A stretch of 64,000 bases of DNA from Mugil cephalus (lineage: Eukaryota; Chordata; Actinopteri; Mugiliformes; Mugilidae), in contig NC_061777.1 of the NCBI RefSeq assembly GCF_022458985.1, positions 13,791,668 through 13,855,667 of the forward strand, given 5' to 3'. Under the pieces are notes generated by a model that did no database searches, was not told the DNA's origin, and saw only the letters and a program-made list of their open reading frames with translations. A program made the translations under genes and the position numbers. Positions 37,182 through 50,296 of the stretch are shown piece by piece (within the stretch, counting starts at the first letter, position 1; the number at the start of each line of letters is the position of its first letter).

Positions 37182-38677
37182 ATTTGCATCTGGTGGTTGT
37201 TAATGCACATATTGTTCTTATCTGCTCCAACACTTAAAGCAAACTATAATATCCTTTATCTGCGGAGTAATAAGCTCGAAATCTTGTTGTTTTTAGTGAA
37301 TTTAGTAAATGCAGTAATTTTAAGTGATAACCCCACAATGCGTTCTTAAAATAATAAATAACAAAATGAATCCACTTCTTGTTTTTTAAACTATTTACTA
37401 TTCATATCATACACATTTACATCCAGTGCTTCGACAAGAATCTGTGCACACAGACACTTAATGCAGCACTATGGTAAGAGTTGACTTGTCCGACCTGTAC
37501 TGGTTAATTTTCTTTTGTTACTCGTAGAATGAAACTGGGTAAAGTCCATGTCCACATCACCTTTGTTACAAACAAACGCCAAGACAACAGCTAAACCAGG
37601 TATCGGTACATTATTTACATGAAATACAGAATGTGACATCCTGCTAAAATTCACGAGTGTGTCCTAAGCTGAAGTCCAGGATATGTGAACTTGGTGCTGT
37701 ACCGATGAAACACTGTGGACTCATGTTAGTTTTCTCTGATGGAGGCTCCAGCACGTCTGATCTAAATAATAAGACAACATAACGGTCGACACATAAGGAG
37801 GTATTTTCGTTATTACTAGAGGAATACCTGCATCTTGCTGTCGTCTTTAGCAGGAAATAAAAACTCGTTCGTGTCAAAAGTGTGAAACAATACTGACGTA
37901 ATCATGAAAAAAAGATTGTCACTATACAGTATGCAAGAAAGTGAGTGGTTTGCAGTACAGGATGCCCAGATTTTCACCCTGCCATCAGTGAATCTAAAGT
38001 AAAATCCCCCCAGGCTACTCACCCTGATGTTCTGCTGATTTGATGACATGGAATTAATCTTCACGATGCACTTTCAACACAGCTGAGTTTGTAATTAGTG
38101 TTTTCTGCAGGCAATTTGTGTACACAGGATAACGCTGTTTGTTACATATCGATGCCCTTTATGCTAATAGAAGCAGCTTTCTCATAGTGTTAGGAGTCGG
38201 TCTCTCAGCCACACACTGAATAGGTAGTTGTAAGGCTCTTGGAAAACAAGATAGTTGTTTGAAGCTAACTAACGTTAATCCCCTTGCTTTTTTTTTTATC
38301 ATAGCAAAACAGGATTGAAATACTTTGGTTGAAGTAGTAGTATTCTTCTTAAATTGCCGTCGTGTCCACTGTTTGCTTTTGCACCCATCATGTTGGTTAT
38401 GTGGCGTTTCCAATCACCCTGCGTGCAGTTATACTGTTGCAAAGTCGTGACAGCAATGGTGTTTAACTACAATAATTACAGTGACATGTTGCAAAGTATC
38501 GTGCCACCTGGCTTTCTGAAGCCACCGTGGTGTCTAAACTGAAGAATCATATTATGATGGCCAGAGATGGACTCGGAGAGCTGCTGGCCTCTCTCCTCTC
38601 CGTGCCTTTTTTGTTTTTTTTGTTTTTTTTTTGTTGTCGCTGCCGTCACCCTTCCGCGTGCCCCAGCCGATGTTCCC
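37182..38677. other. dao / svop convergent 3' region
   Basis: The two genes point toward each other here. It should contain both 3'UTRs. AATAAA-like motifs occur near 37350 for dao. A T-rich run (38607-38635) lies just past the svop stop. No additional coding exon seen. Confidence 0.5.
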
Positions 38678-39832
38678 TCAGCCCTGTGACTCGGAGCTGG
38701 AGTGAGTGTTTCCCCCTGAGCTCTGGAAGGAGGCCCGGCCCATCATCTCCTGTCCCCACTCGCGGTGGCTTGACTCCTGCAGGCCCCGGCCCGTCGTCTC
38801 GATCGGCAGTGCGCAGGAGGCGATGGCAGCCAAGAGGCAGCAGCAGCAGTACACTGAGAGGGCCAGGTATACAGATGACTCCAACATCACCTGCAGGATC
38901 AAACCCAGACACAAATAAAGGCTTTGATTTTAACGTATCCTCATTTTGCGTCGTGTTGTAGTGATAAAACGTTACCTGTGCGACGAATGGTGTGATGAGG
39001 GCACCGACTCTGGCCATTCCGCTGCTTGTTCCCAGACCTAAAGCCCTGGTTGCTGTTGGGTACACCTGCAGAAAACACAGAGGACGCGGCTTTTCTCAGA
39101 CTCTGGTTCTTTTACCTGTTGATTTTGAGGTGTACAAAAGGCACAAAAATTCATCTTACCTCTGGGGTGTACACATAGGCAGCCTGGAAGCCCCCTGCAA
39201 TAAACGCTCTGGCGATGAATATTAATACTGTCATTGATGTCCTGCAAGAGACAATGCGGCGATTAAACGAGTGGCTCCACAACTCGAGAAAAGTTTAAAA
39301 ATTCAGCTGAAGCCCGCCTTACCTCCCAACACAGCCATAGAGAGGAATGATACACATAGAGAAGACGAAGAAGCACAGAGCCATGGTCCTCCTCCTTCCC
39401 AGTCGATCGATGGCGTAGAGTGTCACCAGCAGCCCTATGTAATGCCAACATAACTTAAACTCCTGGAAAGGTTGTGTGTCCTTTACAGCACAGTGAATGA
39501 CATCATTTATGATTTTTAAAAATATGTATACAGATACAGGCATAACATTATGACCAGCTTCCTAATATTAAATAGGTCTCCCATGTGCCTCCAAACAAAA
39601 GAGTTTTGAATCATCAGAGAATGAACATGGGCCTTCTGAGATCAGTGCATTTGGAGGCCAGGTCAACAACTCGTGCTGTTTTAATGTTTATTTTTGAGTT
39701 GTTCATTTCTTGTTTGTGTGTGTGTCTGTGTCAGATTGCATCCTGCTGGGGGTGGCTGCTGGACACAGTGAGTGTCATTGCCATGGGGTGGGGGTGCCAC
39801 AAGAATGCAGCATTATCACCAGATGCTCAATC

Positions 39833-39884
<52 letters not shown>

Positions 39885-42800
39885 GCTTGACCTGATATAT
39901 ATATCAGGTTGGGTCAAGCATACAACTTGTCATAGGAAGCAGGTGGAGATACAAGAACCCTGACAAATTCAGTCTCACTATGAAAGATCTATCCACGTTA
40001 TCTTTAGTATTTTAAGTTATCCCTGCTCTCTCTCATTGATTCTCAACGTATTAGTCTTTGGTAACTCCATAAAACAGACACCTATATAAATGATCAGCAG
40101 GCAGGTGATAATACAGTTATTATTACTATAATTTCCTACTAATCACTGTAGCAATTACAGCAAACAGAAAAACTAGAAACATTATCTACTAGATGATATT
40201 TTGAAGATAATTCAGTACCTGGGAATTCAGACAACGTAGTCCACAACAGGTCTTTGTAGTCATCCGAGTTCAAATATTTACACTCTAAGCTGCATCGGAG
40301 CTCCTTCTTATTACCTCTGGACACTAGAGGGAGATGTCAAACATCAAACAAGCAGGACAGTACACGCCCAGCCCACTCTCTGGGATAATTATTTGTGTGA
40401 TGTTTTTTTTTTTATATATAATCATTGAGTGTTCACTCACTTCCACACGCTCCTCCCTCCTGAAACAGCTCTGTGGTGAGCAGGACCAGTCCATAGTAGG
40501 AGAAAGCATTTGCAAACCTACAGAGACACAGGATGAAACCATGATGAGTCATATTAAATGAGGAAAAAAAGAATGTGGACAATAGGGAAGGAAATAGTGT
40601 CAGAGTTTACGACTGTGAGGCATCGATCATTCACTCACCAAATGAACCACAACAGGATTGTGGTCCAGCGGAAGTGTGATGAAAATAGATCTTTAATCTT
40701 CCCACGATCTTCCTAATTAAAAAAACAAACAAACAAAAGACATAAAAAAACAGCACTGACAACATGTAATGGGATCATATGTAAATAAATTACATTCAGA
40801 TCATCATACTGCAGACACTGATTGTACCTGTCTGGCAGTGATTAGTTTTCCTAGTGGCATGGGTGCTCCGTTCTCTGTGGCGATGCGCTTCAGTGTGGCC
40901 AGAGCCTTCTCCTGGTTCCCAGTCAGAACGTCGTATCGAGCGCTTTCTGGTAGCCACTGAGCGCCCCCAAAAAAACATGCATGTCACTTGATGAAGCTGC
41001 GATTTGTCACACATCTCGTTGTAGAACAGGAGCTATACTCACAAAACACAGAAGGGCAAAGATGAAGAGGGGGATGGTGGAAAGGCCGAGCAACCAGCGC
41101 CAGCCCAGAGTGGGCATCACCAGGATTGCTAAGAGGACCTCGAACACAGTGCCCAGTGCCCAAAATATCTGCAAGATAGAAAATGCAAGTTGTTAGATCA
41201 AAAGAGACTTGGTGTCAATAATATTTAAAATGAGACGCCAGCGCAGATAAAGCTTTACCTCAATCAGCAAGATGCATGTGGCTCTGGACTTCATCGGTAG
41301 AAACTCTGCATACAGCGTCACCCTTTAAGGAGGGACACTGTACTATTAATCCAAACTCAGATCATTCATCACGGTGTGTCGTTTTAAAGAGAAGAACAAA
41401 CTCACGACTGCGGGGCTCCTCCGATACCAAAGCCCACCAGCGCGCGAAGGACGAGGATCCACCCGTAAATGGGCGCAAATGCGCTCATGAGGCCGTAGAA
41501 CATGGTCCACAACACACTCATCTTCAGACCCTACGTCGTCAAATCAAGACAAACTGCTCAACACATACTGACCTGATATTTTATACTATATACAGCAGAT
41601 TGCCCCATGACCTCATGATTGGCACACTACGATTGCCTGATATATATCCAGTCTTTCCATTTAAAGAAAGCTAAACAGGTGAAACATATAAGACAGTCTG
41701 GGATATGTGAATATACAGATATTCGTGTCAAACAGGAGTGTAGAACTTACTGTTTTTCTGCCATATTTGTCAGCGATGTTTCCCCAAAGAGAGGAGCTGA
41801 TCATCATCCCGATGAACACTGCCTGTGCCAATGAACAAAATCCAATCAATGTAAGTGGGATTAGGCACGGTGCAGCAGAATTTAAAAATACAATGGCTGA
41901 TGTTATGTTCATTCTCTCACATATTCCGACTTGCAGGTAGCATTTTGTTTTGTCTATCTGCAACATTTGAAATCGCGCCTTGTTTACAGGTTGCTTTTTG
42001 TTCTACTGTATTGTAAACATGGCTTTGACGGTCACTTTGCAACGTGATTTAAAGACACTGAAATCTGTTGAGGCCTTGACTTTCCCCACATGGTGCTTAC
42101 ACAACGCGTGCACTTACTTTGAAACAATCCCTAAGCACTTGATCAATAAAAACCCAGGCAGCCATACAGTCCCGCAAGCAGGAGCACTTTGCAGACATTA
42201 GAGAGCCATTACCGATGTGAGCAGTGCCACCTCCAGGCTTGGTAGTCTCCATTCACAGTGGAGCTGTGGGGCCAAGATGCTGAGGATCATCATTTCCATA
42301 GCATCAGCCATCTGAAACGGCAAACAGAAACAACAGTGAATTAGTATGTTCACACAGCATCTTGTACGGACTTTGTATGGTAAGTCATTTTTAATTAAAG
42401 TTCTCACCCAGGACAAACCAGTGAGGATGGAGAGTTTCCACTGAAATGTCCCAAAGCCTATGGCCTCGACAGCATCTTCTACCATGAACGTGTCTAAAGG
42501 AATGAGAGAGATAGGAATCTTAAAGGGAAGGCATGTTCAGTGTTACTTGAGTGTGAGTCTAATTTAGAAGTGTGGTAAAGGGAAGTTAAAAATACTGCCT
42601 GGGAGAATTGGAGCCCTGCAATACCGTACCGTCAGTCGGGTTGGCAAACTCCCGAGGTACCGGAGCTCCTTCTGCAAGTGCCACAGACTCCAGAGCGGTC
42701 TGCTCTGCGATCCTGGGATCCTGTTCTCTGCTCTCGACATCCTCCTCTGAACGCGTGCTCTCTCCTGTGCGACGGAAGCGGACAACACTACAAGACACAA

Positions 42801-43960
42801 AACAGAGATGTGTGCTTTCCTAAAGCTCAGAATGATTCATAGTGTGGCTTTTCAAAGGAGTTTCAGAAGACTAGTTCCAAGACAACGCCAAGTACAAATG
42901 AGAGTCAGAGGCTGTTTCCTAGGTGATATGAGCTTTTTCTGGATGTGATTTTGTGAATGGGTGGTAGTCCTGTCCTATGGCGGACCATGTCAAGCCAATT
43001 GGCAGCTCTAAACACTCTATTTAGTGCTTGGCAAGCTTATAAAGGCTAAACACCCAGGGATGCACATGTGTGCTACTAAAGGACGGTTTAATCTTAGGCT
43101 TAACATGTAGAAAATTGATGGTTTGTTTAGGATGACAGCTCTAGTGATGTCTTAATTGTTGTAATTACATAGCACAGTCTTGCAATAGAAAGTACCAGTG
43201 CCACAGATGAGTCTGTGACATGCCCAGGCATATACTGTATGTCTTTTACTTTAAACCACTATAATTTTCCGGAGTTTCCTCTGGGGGAAAAAACACCAAG
43301 AATTTATTATTGTCCAGCACGGCTATTGCAACAGTACATTGATTTTAAAAAATCAAAGATATGTCGTACTTTTCTTTTCTTTTTGTAGCTCAGTTTTGAA
43401 CATTTATGAAGAAGTGTGGTCATTTAATTCCTGAAGGTGACTGACATACGTTTTACTGTAACCAGTGTCTCTTATGACGTCCAGGCTAGACTTTTGTGCT
43501 CAGTATGCAGAAGGGTTAAAATAAATCACGGAGGGTTATGAGTCATGGCAGCAAACACAATAACAAGTTAAAACATTAACTTATCCAGAAATCGGTGCAA
43601 GCATTGCACCTTGAGAATAACGGCACACAGACTTTCGATAAAATGCTACGAATATCAACAAACTGCACAACCAGCCGAGTCGGAGCATGCTTAATTATTT
43701 CTATTAATTCCCGGATTTATAGGATCTAATTTCTAGGCTACATAGCTCTTAACACGTCCTGAAATGACTGCTGCTTTTTTGAGGAATGTCATGCTATTTG
43801 TGGTCCAGCGAGCTAACCAAACACGAACCTGTCAGTGGGCGAAGCAGCGGACAAACATGCTGCCATGACTGAAAATGGACGAACAGGACTGAAACGCGCG
43901 GGTGTGCAAAGAGTAGCCTACTCACGGCAGCTGTCTCAGTTGGAAATGATCATCGTCCAT
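38678..43960 (-). CDS. svop: Synaptic vesicle 2-related protein, MFS family (16 exons)
   Basis: A 12-helix major-facilitator protein of synaptic vesicles related to SV2; substrate uncertain. Exons, minus strand: 43960-43926, 42787-42630, 42493-42408, 42311-42213, 41822-41751, 41530-41406, 41322-41259, 41168-41043, 40956-40828, 40712-40639, 40517-40441, 40323-40219, 39434-39323, 39241-39160, 39065-38976, 38890-38678. All phases join, 548 aa, equal to human SVOP as recalled. The start [12 protein letters not shown] matches the human N-terminus in pattern. MFS loop motifs [11 protein letters not shown] and IDRLGRRRT are visible. A non-helical luminal segment ([16 protein letters not shown]) follows helix 7. 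The tail ends in Ser/Gly-rich sequence. The short first exon was found from the phase-2 donor CC|GTGAG. Confidence 0.95.
39541..39830. mobile_element. MITE fragment in svop intron
   Basis: Begins 'cataacattatgaccagctt' and retains internal 'ggaggccaggtcaacaactc' and 'gcatcctgctgggggtggctg' phrases of the 19507-19952 family. The right end dissolves into a TA-repeat tract. Confidence 0.6.
39832..39920. repeat. TA-repeat tract with adjoining hairpin palindrome
   Basis: A TA/TG dinucleotide run to about 39883 is followed by an inverted repeat. 'tgcttgac' and 'cctgatata' on the left pair with 'tatatcagg' and 'gtcaagca' on the right, with a three-base asymmetry. It lies in an svop intron at the end of a MITE fragment. 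Confidence 0.75.
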
Positions 43961-45400
43961 TTTGGTGTTTATTGGCGTGCGTTCCTTTTGGCCTCATCGC
44001 CGTTTACATTGTCACGAAGAGCAGCGATTTCAGCACCGAGGAGAGCGACCTGCTACGAGTGTCTGCCGCAGCCAATCAGAGGCCACCCTCAGCGAGTCAG
44101 AGGAAGAGCGGAGGAGCTCAGGGGGATCTACATGCATGCTGATTACTGGGGAAAACACATGACTTATCAACGCACACACTGAGCCGGCGTGTCACACTTA
44201 ATAATGGGACACCATTGCTTCACTAGACCAGGTGACATAAAACACGAGCACAGGAGATTAAGTTTATGAATAGTGACGTTAGAGATAGTTTTTTAATAAA
44301 AGCTTGCTTTTTCTCTGATCCAAATGACACTGGAAATTTTGCTTTTTTTATTCCTGAAGATGAAGCATCACAAAAAGCTATCATTGTCAAAACTATGTGT
44401 TGATTAGTGAGTTTGTTTGAGTTGCACCTTTCAAACAGGGAATTGTGTTAAAGTGGTTGACTGAAGGTACGGACGTGAATAAGGACAATTAAAACATATG
44501 TAAGAAGGCGGGGAAGTTGTGGATAATTCTAAGTATTCATTTTAATGGGAATGGAGCAACAACCATCCTTTTGGTACTGTGTATTTGGGCCATATCTCTT
44601 TATAGGCTACTAAATCTGCAGAAGAATTCGAATAAATCATAAACTATCCTGGATCATGGCAGGAGACAAGTCAAGATACTGTACAAACTAATGTAGAAAT
44701 CACAGAAAACCTGCATAAATAACAGCACAGAGATTTCCTATGGAAATGCAACCACTTCAAACTAACTACACTGACAGTCATGATTAAACATACAGTGTGT
44801 CCGGGGCAGACTTTCATATTTAATGTCCTGAAATGTGCAAAAATAAATGTTTGGTATTTCTTTTATCAGAACCTGGAAATTTTTGGAGACTTTCTTAACA
44901 TTACTTTGAAATGTTAGTAAACGGTATATTGCTTGAAATGTAGAACAAGGGTGACAAAACAAATACATTAGTATCGGGGCCTTTGGGTGGAGGTGAATTA
45001 CAAAACATTATGACATGTTAAATGTTACCGGTATTTTTATTTATTTGTTAAAACATTTCTTTAAGAAAATGTAGAAAACAAACAAATGTAGAATCATCTT
45101 GCAATCAAAAGAGCAACCAAAAATGTGTTTCAGACAAATGTGTTTTGCTTTGAACTTTGCCTTGAGGATGAATGCTGTACTGCCTCCTGCAAATGTGCGC
45201 AACAAAAACATTTGGTGGTCGGAGTGTAAACTGTGTAACACACTGGTCCGCTCTTCCTTGGATCCGTCCTGAAACATGCCACAAAATGACGACAGTTCCG
45301 GAAAGCCAGCACGATGTTGTGGTGCAGACCAGAAAGCGCTGATAAGCTTGTTGGCGAGTTCCTTGGCACCGGACCCGGCGTCAGGTAAAACCTCTCCACT
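43961..45400. other. svop / usp30 divergent intergenic region
   Basis: Contains the svop 5'UTR and promoter (about 43961-44180, GC-rich relative to its surroundings) and AT-rich DNA to about 45.2 kb. Approaching usp30 the CpG content rises again (45300-45500). No other gene recognised. Confidence 0.45.
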
Positions 45401-45662
45401 TGGCAAACATCAACTAAAACTTATTTTTAGTGCAAGAAGACGGGAGCGATGCGGGTCACTGCGCCGCCGTACGTTGAACCCGGAGAGTAACATTTGCAGA
45501 CGACAGCGCAGCCCGGGCTAATTTTTCGTTTTCTAAACCGACTGATAGACAGACAGGGCAACAGTGACACGATATTTTACAAGTATTTAATTGTAGCGGC
45601 TTGGATGTTTACTCACAGAGCAGACATATTATACAGAGGGCAGACTGACCTCAGTGTTGTCG
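45400..45662 (+). promoter_or_regulatory. usp30: Probable usp30 promoter and non-coding first exon
   Basis: CpG-containing DNA followed by a strong donor (TCG|GTAAGT) at 45663. An ATG-initiated frame from 45605 would splice out of frame into the exon at 46781, so this exon is more likely untranslated. Another frame here starts only at a TTG just after an in-frame stop. Confidence 0.4.
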
Positions 45663-46190
45663 GTAAGTTAGCATTGATGCTAAGCTAGCTCCTGTCTACT
45701 GTGTGTTGTTGGGGGTAAACTAGACAGATATTGGTTATATGTCGTAGGTTCACATTTGTTATCATATAATATTATCATATATCAAGCTTGTCAACCGGGA
45801 CATTAGCAGACAGGTGCGTGAGTGTTGATCTAATCAAGTTCTGTCCTGTTTGCACAACAGGCAAACTAATTGGATTACGTGTTAGTAGATCATGGAATTA
45901 ATCAAATAGTTTTTCCACTAGATTTTGTGGTTTTGTCTGATTTCTGATGAGAGGGCATGCATGTATAGGTAATAGAAAAAAAAAACACTGCGAAGGTTTT
46001 AGACCCACGTGGGTTCCCTTTAAATTCCCACAGACTCTTCATAGAAGAAAGGGGGTCACACTGCAGCTGTTGACTAACTCGGACTGTAGATAGGTGCTGT
46101 TACAATACAATGAGGGGCATGCATTCAGTGTTTGTTACTGGGGGTAGACCAAATTCTGCAGACACATGTCTGTATAACACAATAAACATC

Positions 46191-46513
46191 CACTTGCCGG
46201 TTCATTAGGTTTATTGGTGAAAAAACACCAGTGTAACAGCCACTTCACGCCTGTTATAATGTTCAGTTGATAACACTGTAAGAAAGGTGGTAATTCAACT
46301 GTGTGGTAATTTTGGAGGATGTAGATTGTGGTGTTAAAATAATAGAAGCACGTGTGGCTACAACACAATTAAATATTACTACCAACTATGGCCTCCAAAA
46401 TGAAAACACTGTTGAATCAGCAGCTCTCTCACTTACTAAAAACAAATAAGTACCATAACCCTCATGAACGTATGATGTGTTTTCACTAGTGTATCTAATG
46501 AACTGGCAAATAA
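46191..46513. mobile_element. Short MITE with inverted ends
   Basis: Left 'cacttgccggttcattaggt' is near the reverse complement of right 'atctaatgaactggcaaat'. The element is about 320 bp, lies in the first usp30 intron and has no coding capacity. A related right end lies at about 54610-54640 in a ung intron. The ends are familiar from abundant fish repeats, but I cannot give a name. Confidence 0.6.
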
Positions 46514-46787
46514 CACTATCACAAACAACATACGAATACAACATCTAAAATGACCAAAAGGTTTTGGTTAATACAGCTGAAATTCAGCCTTTTATCAGTA
46601 TTGAGTGTCAGGGATTTATAGTTCATTGTTGCAGCTTTCAAATCCCTGTCAGTGTCGTATTGTTGACAATATAAATCACACATCGACGTGCATATTCACT
46701 TGTTGCTCTCATGCGTTCCTGCCTGTTCTCCTCTCCTGCTCTTCAGCTTTGCTTCAACAACACATGTTGTCTCATTCCAGAAACAAG

Positions 46788-49700
46788 ATGATAAAAAACT
46801 GGAGTGTCATTGGTGGTATTGCTGCGGCGATTGCAGCTGGAGTCTACGTCTTGTGGGGCCCAATTACAGAGAGGAAGAAGAGGAAGAGAGGTAAGAATTT
46901 GTATAAAAACGACATGCACAGAAAGAGATCTGGTTATATTGCTGTAACTTACAACAACTCGTGTTTCCCTCCAGGTATGGTTCCAGGTCTGTTAAACTTG
47001 GGCAACACCTGCTTCCTGAACTCTCTGCTTCAAGGCTTGGCAGCGTGTCCGTCCTTCATCAGGTGGCTGGAGAAGTTTTCAAGATTGCCTTCAATCCAAT
47101 CATGCAAAGACAACCAACTGTCCACAACACTTCTCCAGCTTCTCAAAGGTATATACACCCAGTCTGTCACATGAGAAATTGTAATGCAATTGTGTGCATC
47201 CACATTGTTCATGCCCTTTCTGCCCTGACAGCTCTGTCCAGTGAGGAGCCGGGAGAGGAAGATGTACTTGATGCCGGATGCCTCTTGGATGTTCTCAGAC
47301 TGTATCGGTGGCACATCAGCTCATTTGAAGAGCAGGTTAGTTAATTATGCCACTGAATGGTAGTTTTTGGTAGTTGTAGTTTGTGCTGCATTGTCACATA
47401 AAAGCCTTTTGTCTCTTTTTCTTTTTGTTTATCCCCTCTCAGGATGCACATGAACTTTTCCATGTTCTTACCTCTTCACTGGAGGAGGAGCGCGACCGCC
47501 AACCTAAAGTCGCTAATTTATTTGACATGCAGTCCCTCGAGGTAAGTTATCACTGTCCTCAGATCTCTCCTGCACGCTGCACCCCTGCCCATGCTCTGCT
47601 GTTGAGTTTCCTTGAGTTTTTGTGCTAATTAAATCATAAATCTCAGTCAGTCTCAGAGTATGATGTGATGTGAAAAATATTTATGATGTGTATATTTTCT
47701 ACCAGAGTATCCCTGATCAAGATGAGAAAACTATGACCTGCAGAAGTCGAGGTAAGGGGACAAATAAAGCACAATCTACATGATCAAAAAAAAAAAAACA
47801 ATATATTTCAGCTCTGTACATTTTTGTTTTGGCAGCACCTCTTCATCCAATACCAAGTCCGTGGAAGTTTCATCATCCTTTTCATGGTCGTCTAACGAGC
47901 AACATGTCGTGCAAGCGCTGCGAGCTACAAGTGAGTTTGTTTTTTGTTTTGTGCCATGTAGTGAATAGGAAATGAATTGGTGTGACAGAAATGATTTATA
48001 CCTCCATTATGTGTTTCCTTTAGAGTCCAGTGCGCTATGACTCATTTGAGAGCCTGTCTCTGTCCATCCCTCTACCTCAGTGGGTAAGCAAAAATGTCAC
48101 CAGCACATGATATCGTATCATCAGAGCATCACCACTTAACGTACCACTATGTTGACCTGTGTTTGTTCTCAGGGACGACCTATGTCTCTTGATCAGTGTC
48201 TTCAGCATTTCATCTCCTCAGAAACCATCAAAGAAGTCGAGTGTGAAAACTGCACCAAGGTACGTGAAGACCAGGATCAAAGTCCAGTTAAATTGTAATC
48301 CTTTTGTTAAATGTTTTACTGAAAACCAAAGTCTAACTACAGGGGTCTTCTCTTTCTTTTTCTCTGATCATTTTTCTTCAGCTTCAACAGGGGACCATAT
48401 TAAACGGGCAAGTACTAGAAAACCAGAGGACGACATTTGTTAAACAGCTAAAACTGGGAAAGGTAACTGTATTTATAATATCACTGTTGGCTAAATATTA
48501 ATGGTCTGAGGTGTTAATCTGTACGCAACTAAAACCTTTTTAAATCCACTTCAGGTAAATCAATGTAGGAGTAGTTCAGTAGATCAAAACCTTGCCTCAT
48601 CTGTTCATATCTGTGTTGTATGTAGCTCCCCCAGTGCCTTTGCATCCATTTACAAAGACTGACGTGGTCGAGTGAAGGAACCCCCATCAAACGCCAGGAG
48701 CACGTTCAGTTCTCTGAGTATTTATCAATGGACCGTTACAAACACAACACTTCCGCACAGAGGAGCCAGCGGATCAGATGTGCTCCAAAAGCATTAACGG
48801 CAGAAAATCTAGATGATTCCAGAGAAAAGCCCACTGCCAATGGCACTGGTAGGATGCATTTACTACATCTGTCACATCACACTCCTTCGTGTGTAGCTAG
48901 TTCTTGTCATTCATCGTACATCTGTTGTATTTTGTTTTCCAGATGCAGAGCATCATAACAACAACAAACCTTTTTCCAACGGGACCTGTTCGTCTGTGTT
49001 CCTTCAGTCTCAGACTGTGACCCCAGAGCTCAGCTTCACATATGACTACAGGTAAACTTTCCGTTGGTCTATTTGTAGTCTGACAAGTACTTCTTATATT
49101 TCTGAACTCTAACTCCAGGATGATGTTTTGGCTCAAATGTTTGTTTATTTTTAATTATTTTATTTGATATGGACAACACAAATACATTGACACTGTCCCA
49201 GTGGACAGACTAGATGCTTTGCTTGAGTGTATATAGCAGGCATGCTAAATGTGTTGGACATATGTTTGCTGGCTGCACCAGAGCCTTGAAACTTAGGCCA
49301 ATCAAATGATAGCCAACAGGTTCATGGATGGTGGAAAAACTTTACGTGGCTGCCTTTACTTAACTTCATTTAAACCGACAGTATTACCTGTGTGAACCAA
49401 GGGTTGGATTTAGAGTTAAATTTAAATGGTGTGTAAAAGTGAGAATTTTACTGGAATCCAACATGTTCATATGTATGAGTTGAAAAGGTTTAACATTTTC
49501 AGCATTAAAAGTAAAAGTAAAGTAAAAAAAAAGGAGACAGACTTCTACTGACACAAACACTCAAAAGAACAAACTTTTGTTACTACTATTACTATTTATA
49601 CTATTTATCATTTTTACAGTAGGTTAAAAATATATATTTTTGGTGCTGGTGTAAGTATTAAATATAAATACATAATAAATGGTATTGTACTGTATTATTT

Positions 49701-50296
49701 GTCCCACGTGTAATGATATACATTGACAATTGGCACATGCAGATGCTCTCATACAGGTCACGAGTAGTGACTGATAATCAATCAGCTGCACTGCAAAAAC
49801 AGCATCATTAGAAAGAAGCAAAATATTGTTATATTCAATCAAATCATCTTGTATTAAGAAAAAAAAAAAATCTGCCAGTTGGTTAAGCCTTTTTTGCTTG
49901 ACAAAAATTCTTAAAATAAGCACAAAGTCCTTGTCTCTGAACAAACTATAAAATGTATTTCTTTGATACAATTGTTTGCTTTCTTGAAATTTCTTTTTTT
50001 GCAGTGTGTACCTGCCTTCTGACTGTTGTTTCTTCCCTCCCAGTTCCACAGAGTACCTTTTCCAGCTCACAGCTGTGCTGGTCCACCACGGTGACATGCA
50101 CTCAGGACATTTCATCACGTACCGCCGCAGCCCTTCCTCACCTCGCAGCCCTTCTCCCTTCAGCTCACAGTGGCTTTGGGTGTCAGACGACTCGGTGCGC
50201 AAAGCCAGCCTGCACGAGGTGCTGTCTTCCAACGCTTACATGCTCTTCTACGAGAGAGTTCGAAGGCTCAGTCTCACCCTGCACTCAGAGGAGTGA
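46788..50296 (+). CDS. usp30: Ubiquitin-specific protease 30, mitochondrial (12 coding exons)
   Basis: Outer-mitochondrial-membrane deubiquitinase that opposes Parkin/PINK1 mitophagy. Exons: 46788-46890, 46975-47148, 47232-47335, 47443-47541, 47706-47751, 47836-47930, 48024-48083, 48173-48259, 48382-48462, 48626-48848, 48943-49051, 50044-50296. They give 477 aa. The start chosen is the first Met in the exon at 46781, giving MIKNWSVIGG, where mammalian forms carry extra upstream residues. A membrane anchor spans about residues 6-24 and is followed by basic ERKKRKR. Cys box GLLNLGNTCFLNS gives Cys47. His box HHGDMHSGHF gives His416. The third residue is Ser441 in WVSDDS, the atypical Ser known for USP30, with the same 25-residue spacing as in human. 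Zinc-ribbon cysteines are CKRC and CENC. Confidence 0.93.

Noticed and set aside
38527-38961. 144-codon plus-strand frame across the end of svop
   Set aside because: Antisense shadow of the last svop exon, with a T-run at its start.
39585-39963. Plus-strand frames with Tyr-Ile repeats
   Set aside because: Translation of the TA dinucleotide tract and a MITE fragment.
45494-45688. Possible coding first exon of usp30 reading FRFLNRLIDRQG
   Set aside because: The frame has an in-frame stop just upstream and no ATG, and its required donor is weak. The strong donor at 45663 gives the wrong phase. Treated as untranslated.
49624-50232. 202-codon minus-strand frame
   Set aside because: It runs antisense through the usp30 last exon and AT-rich intron. 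Composition is non-protein-like.
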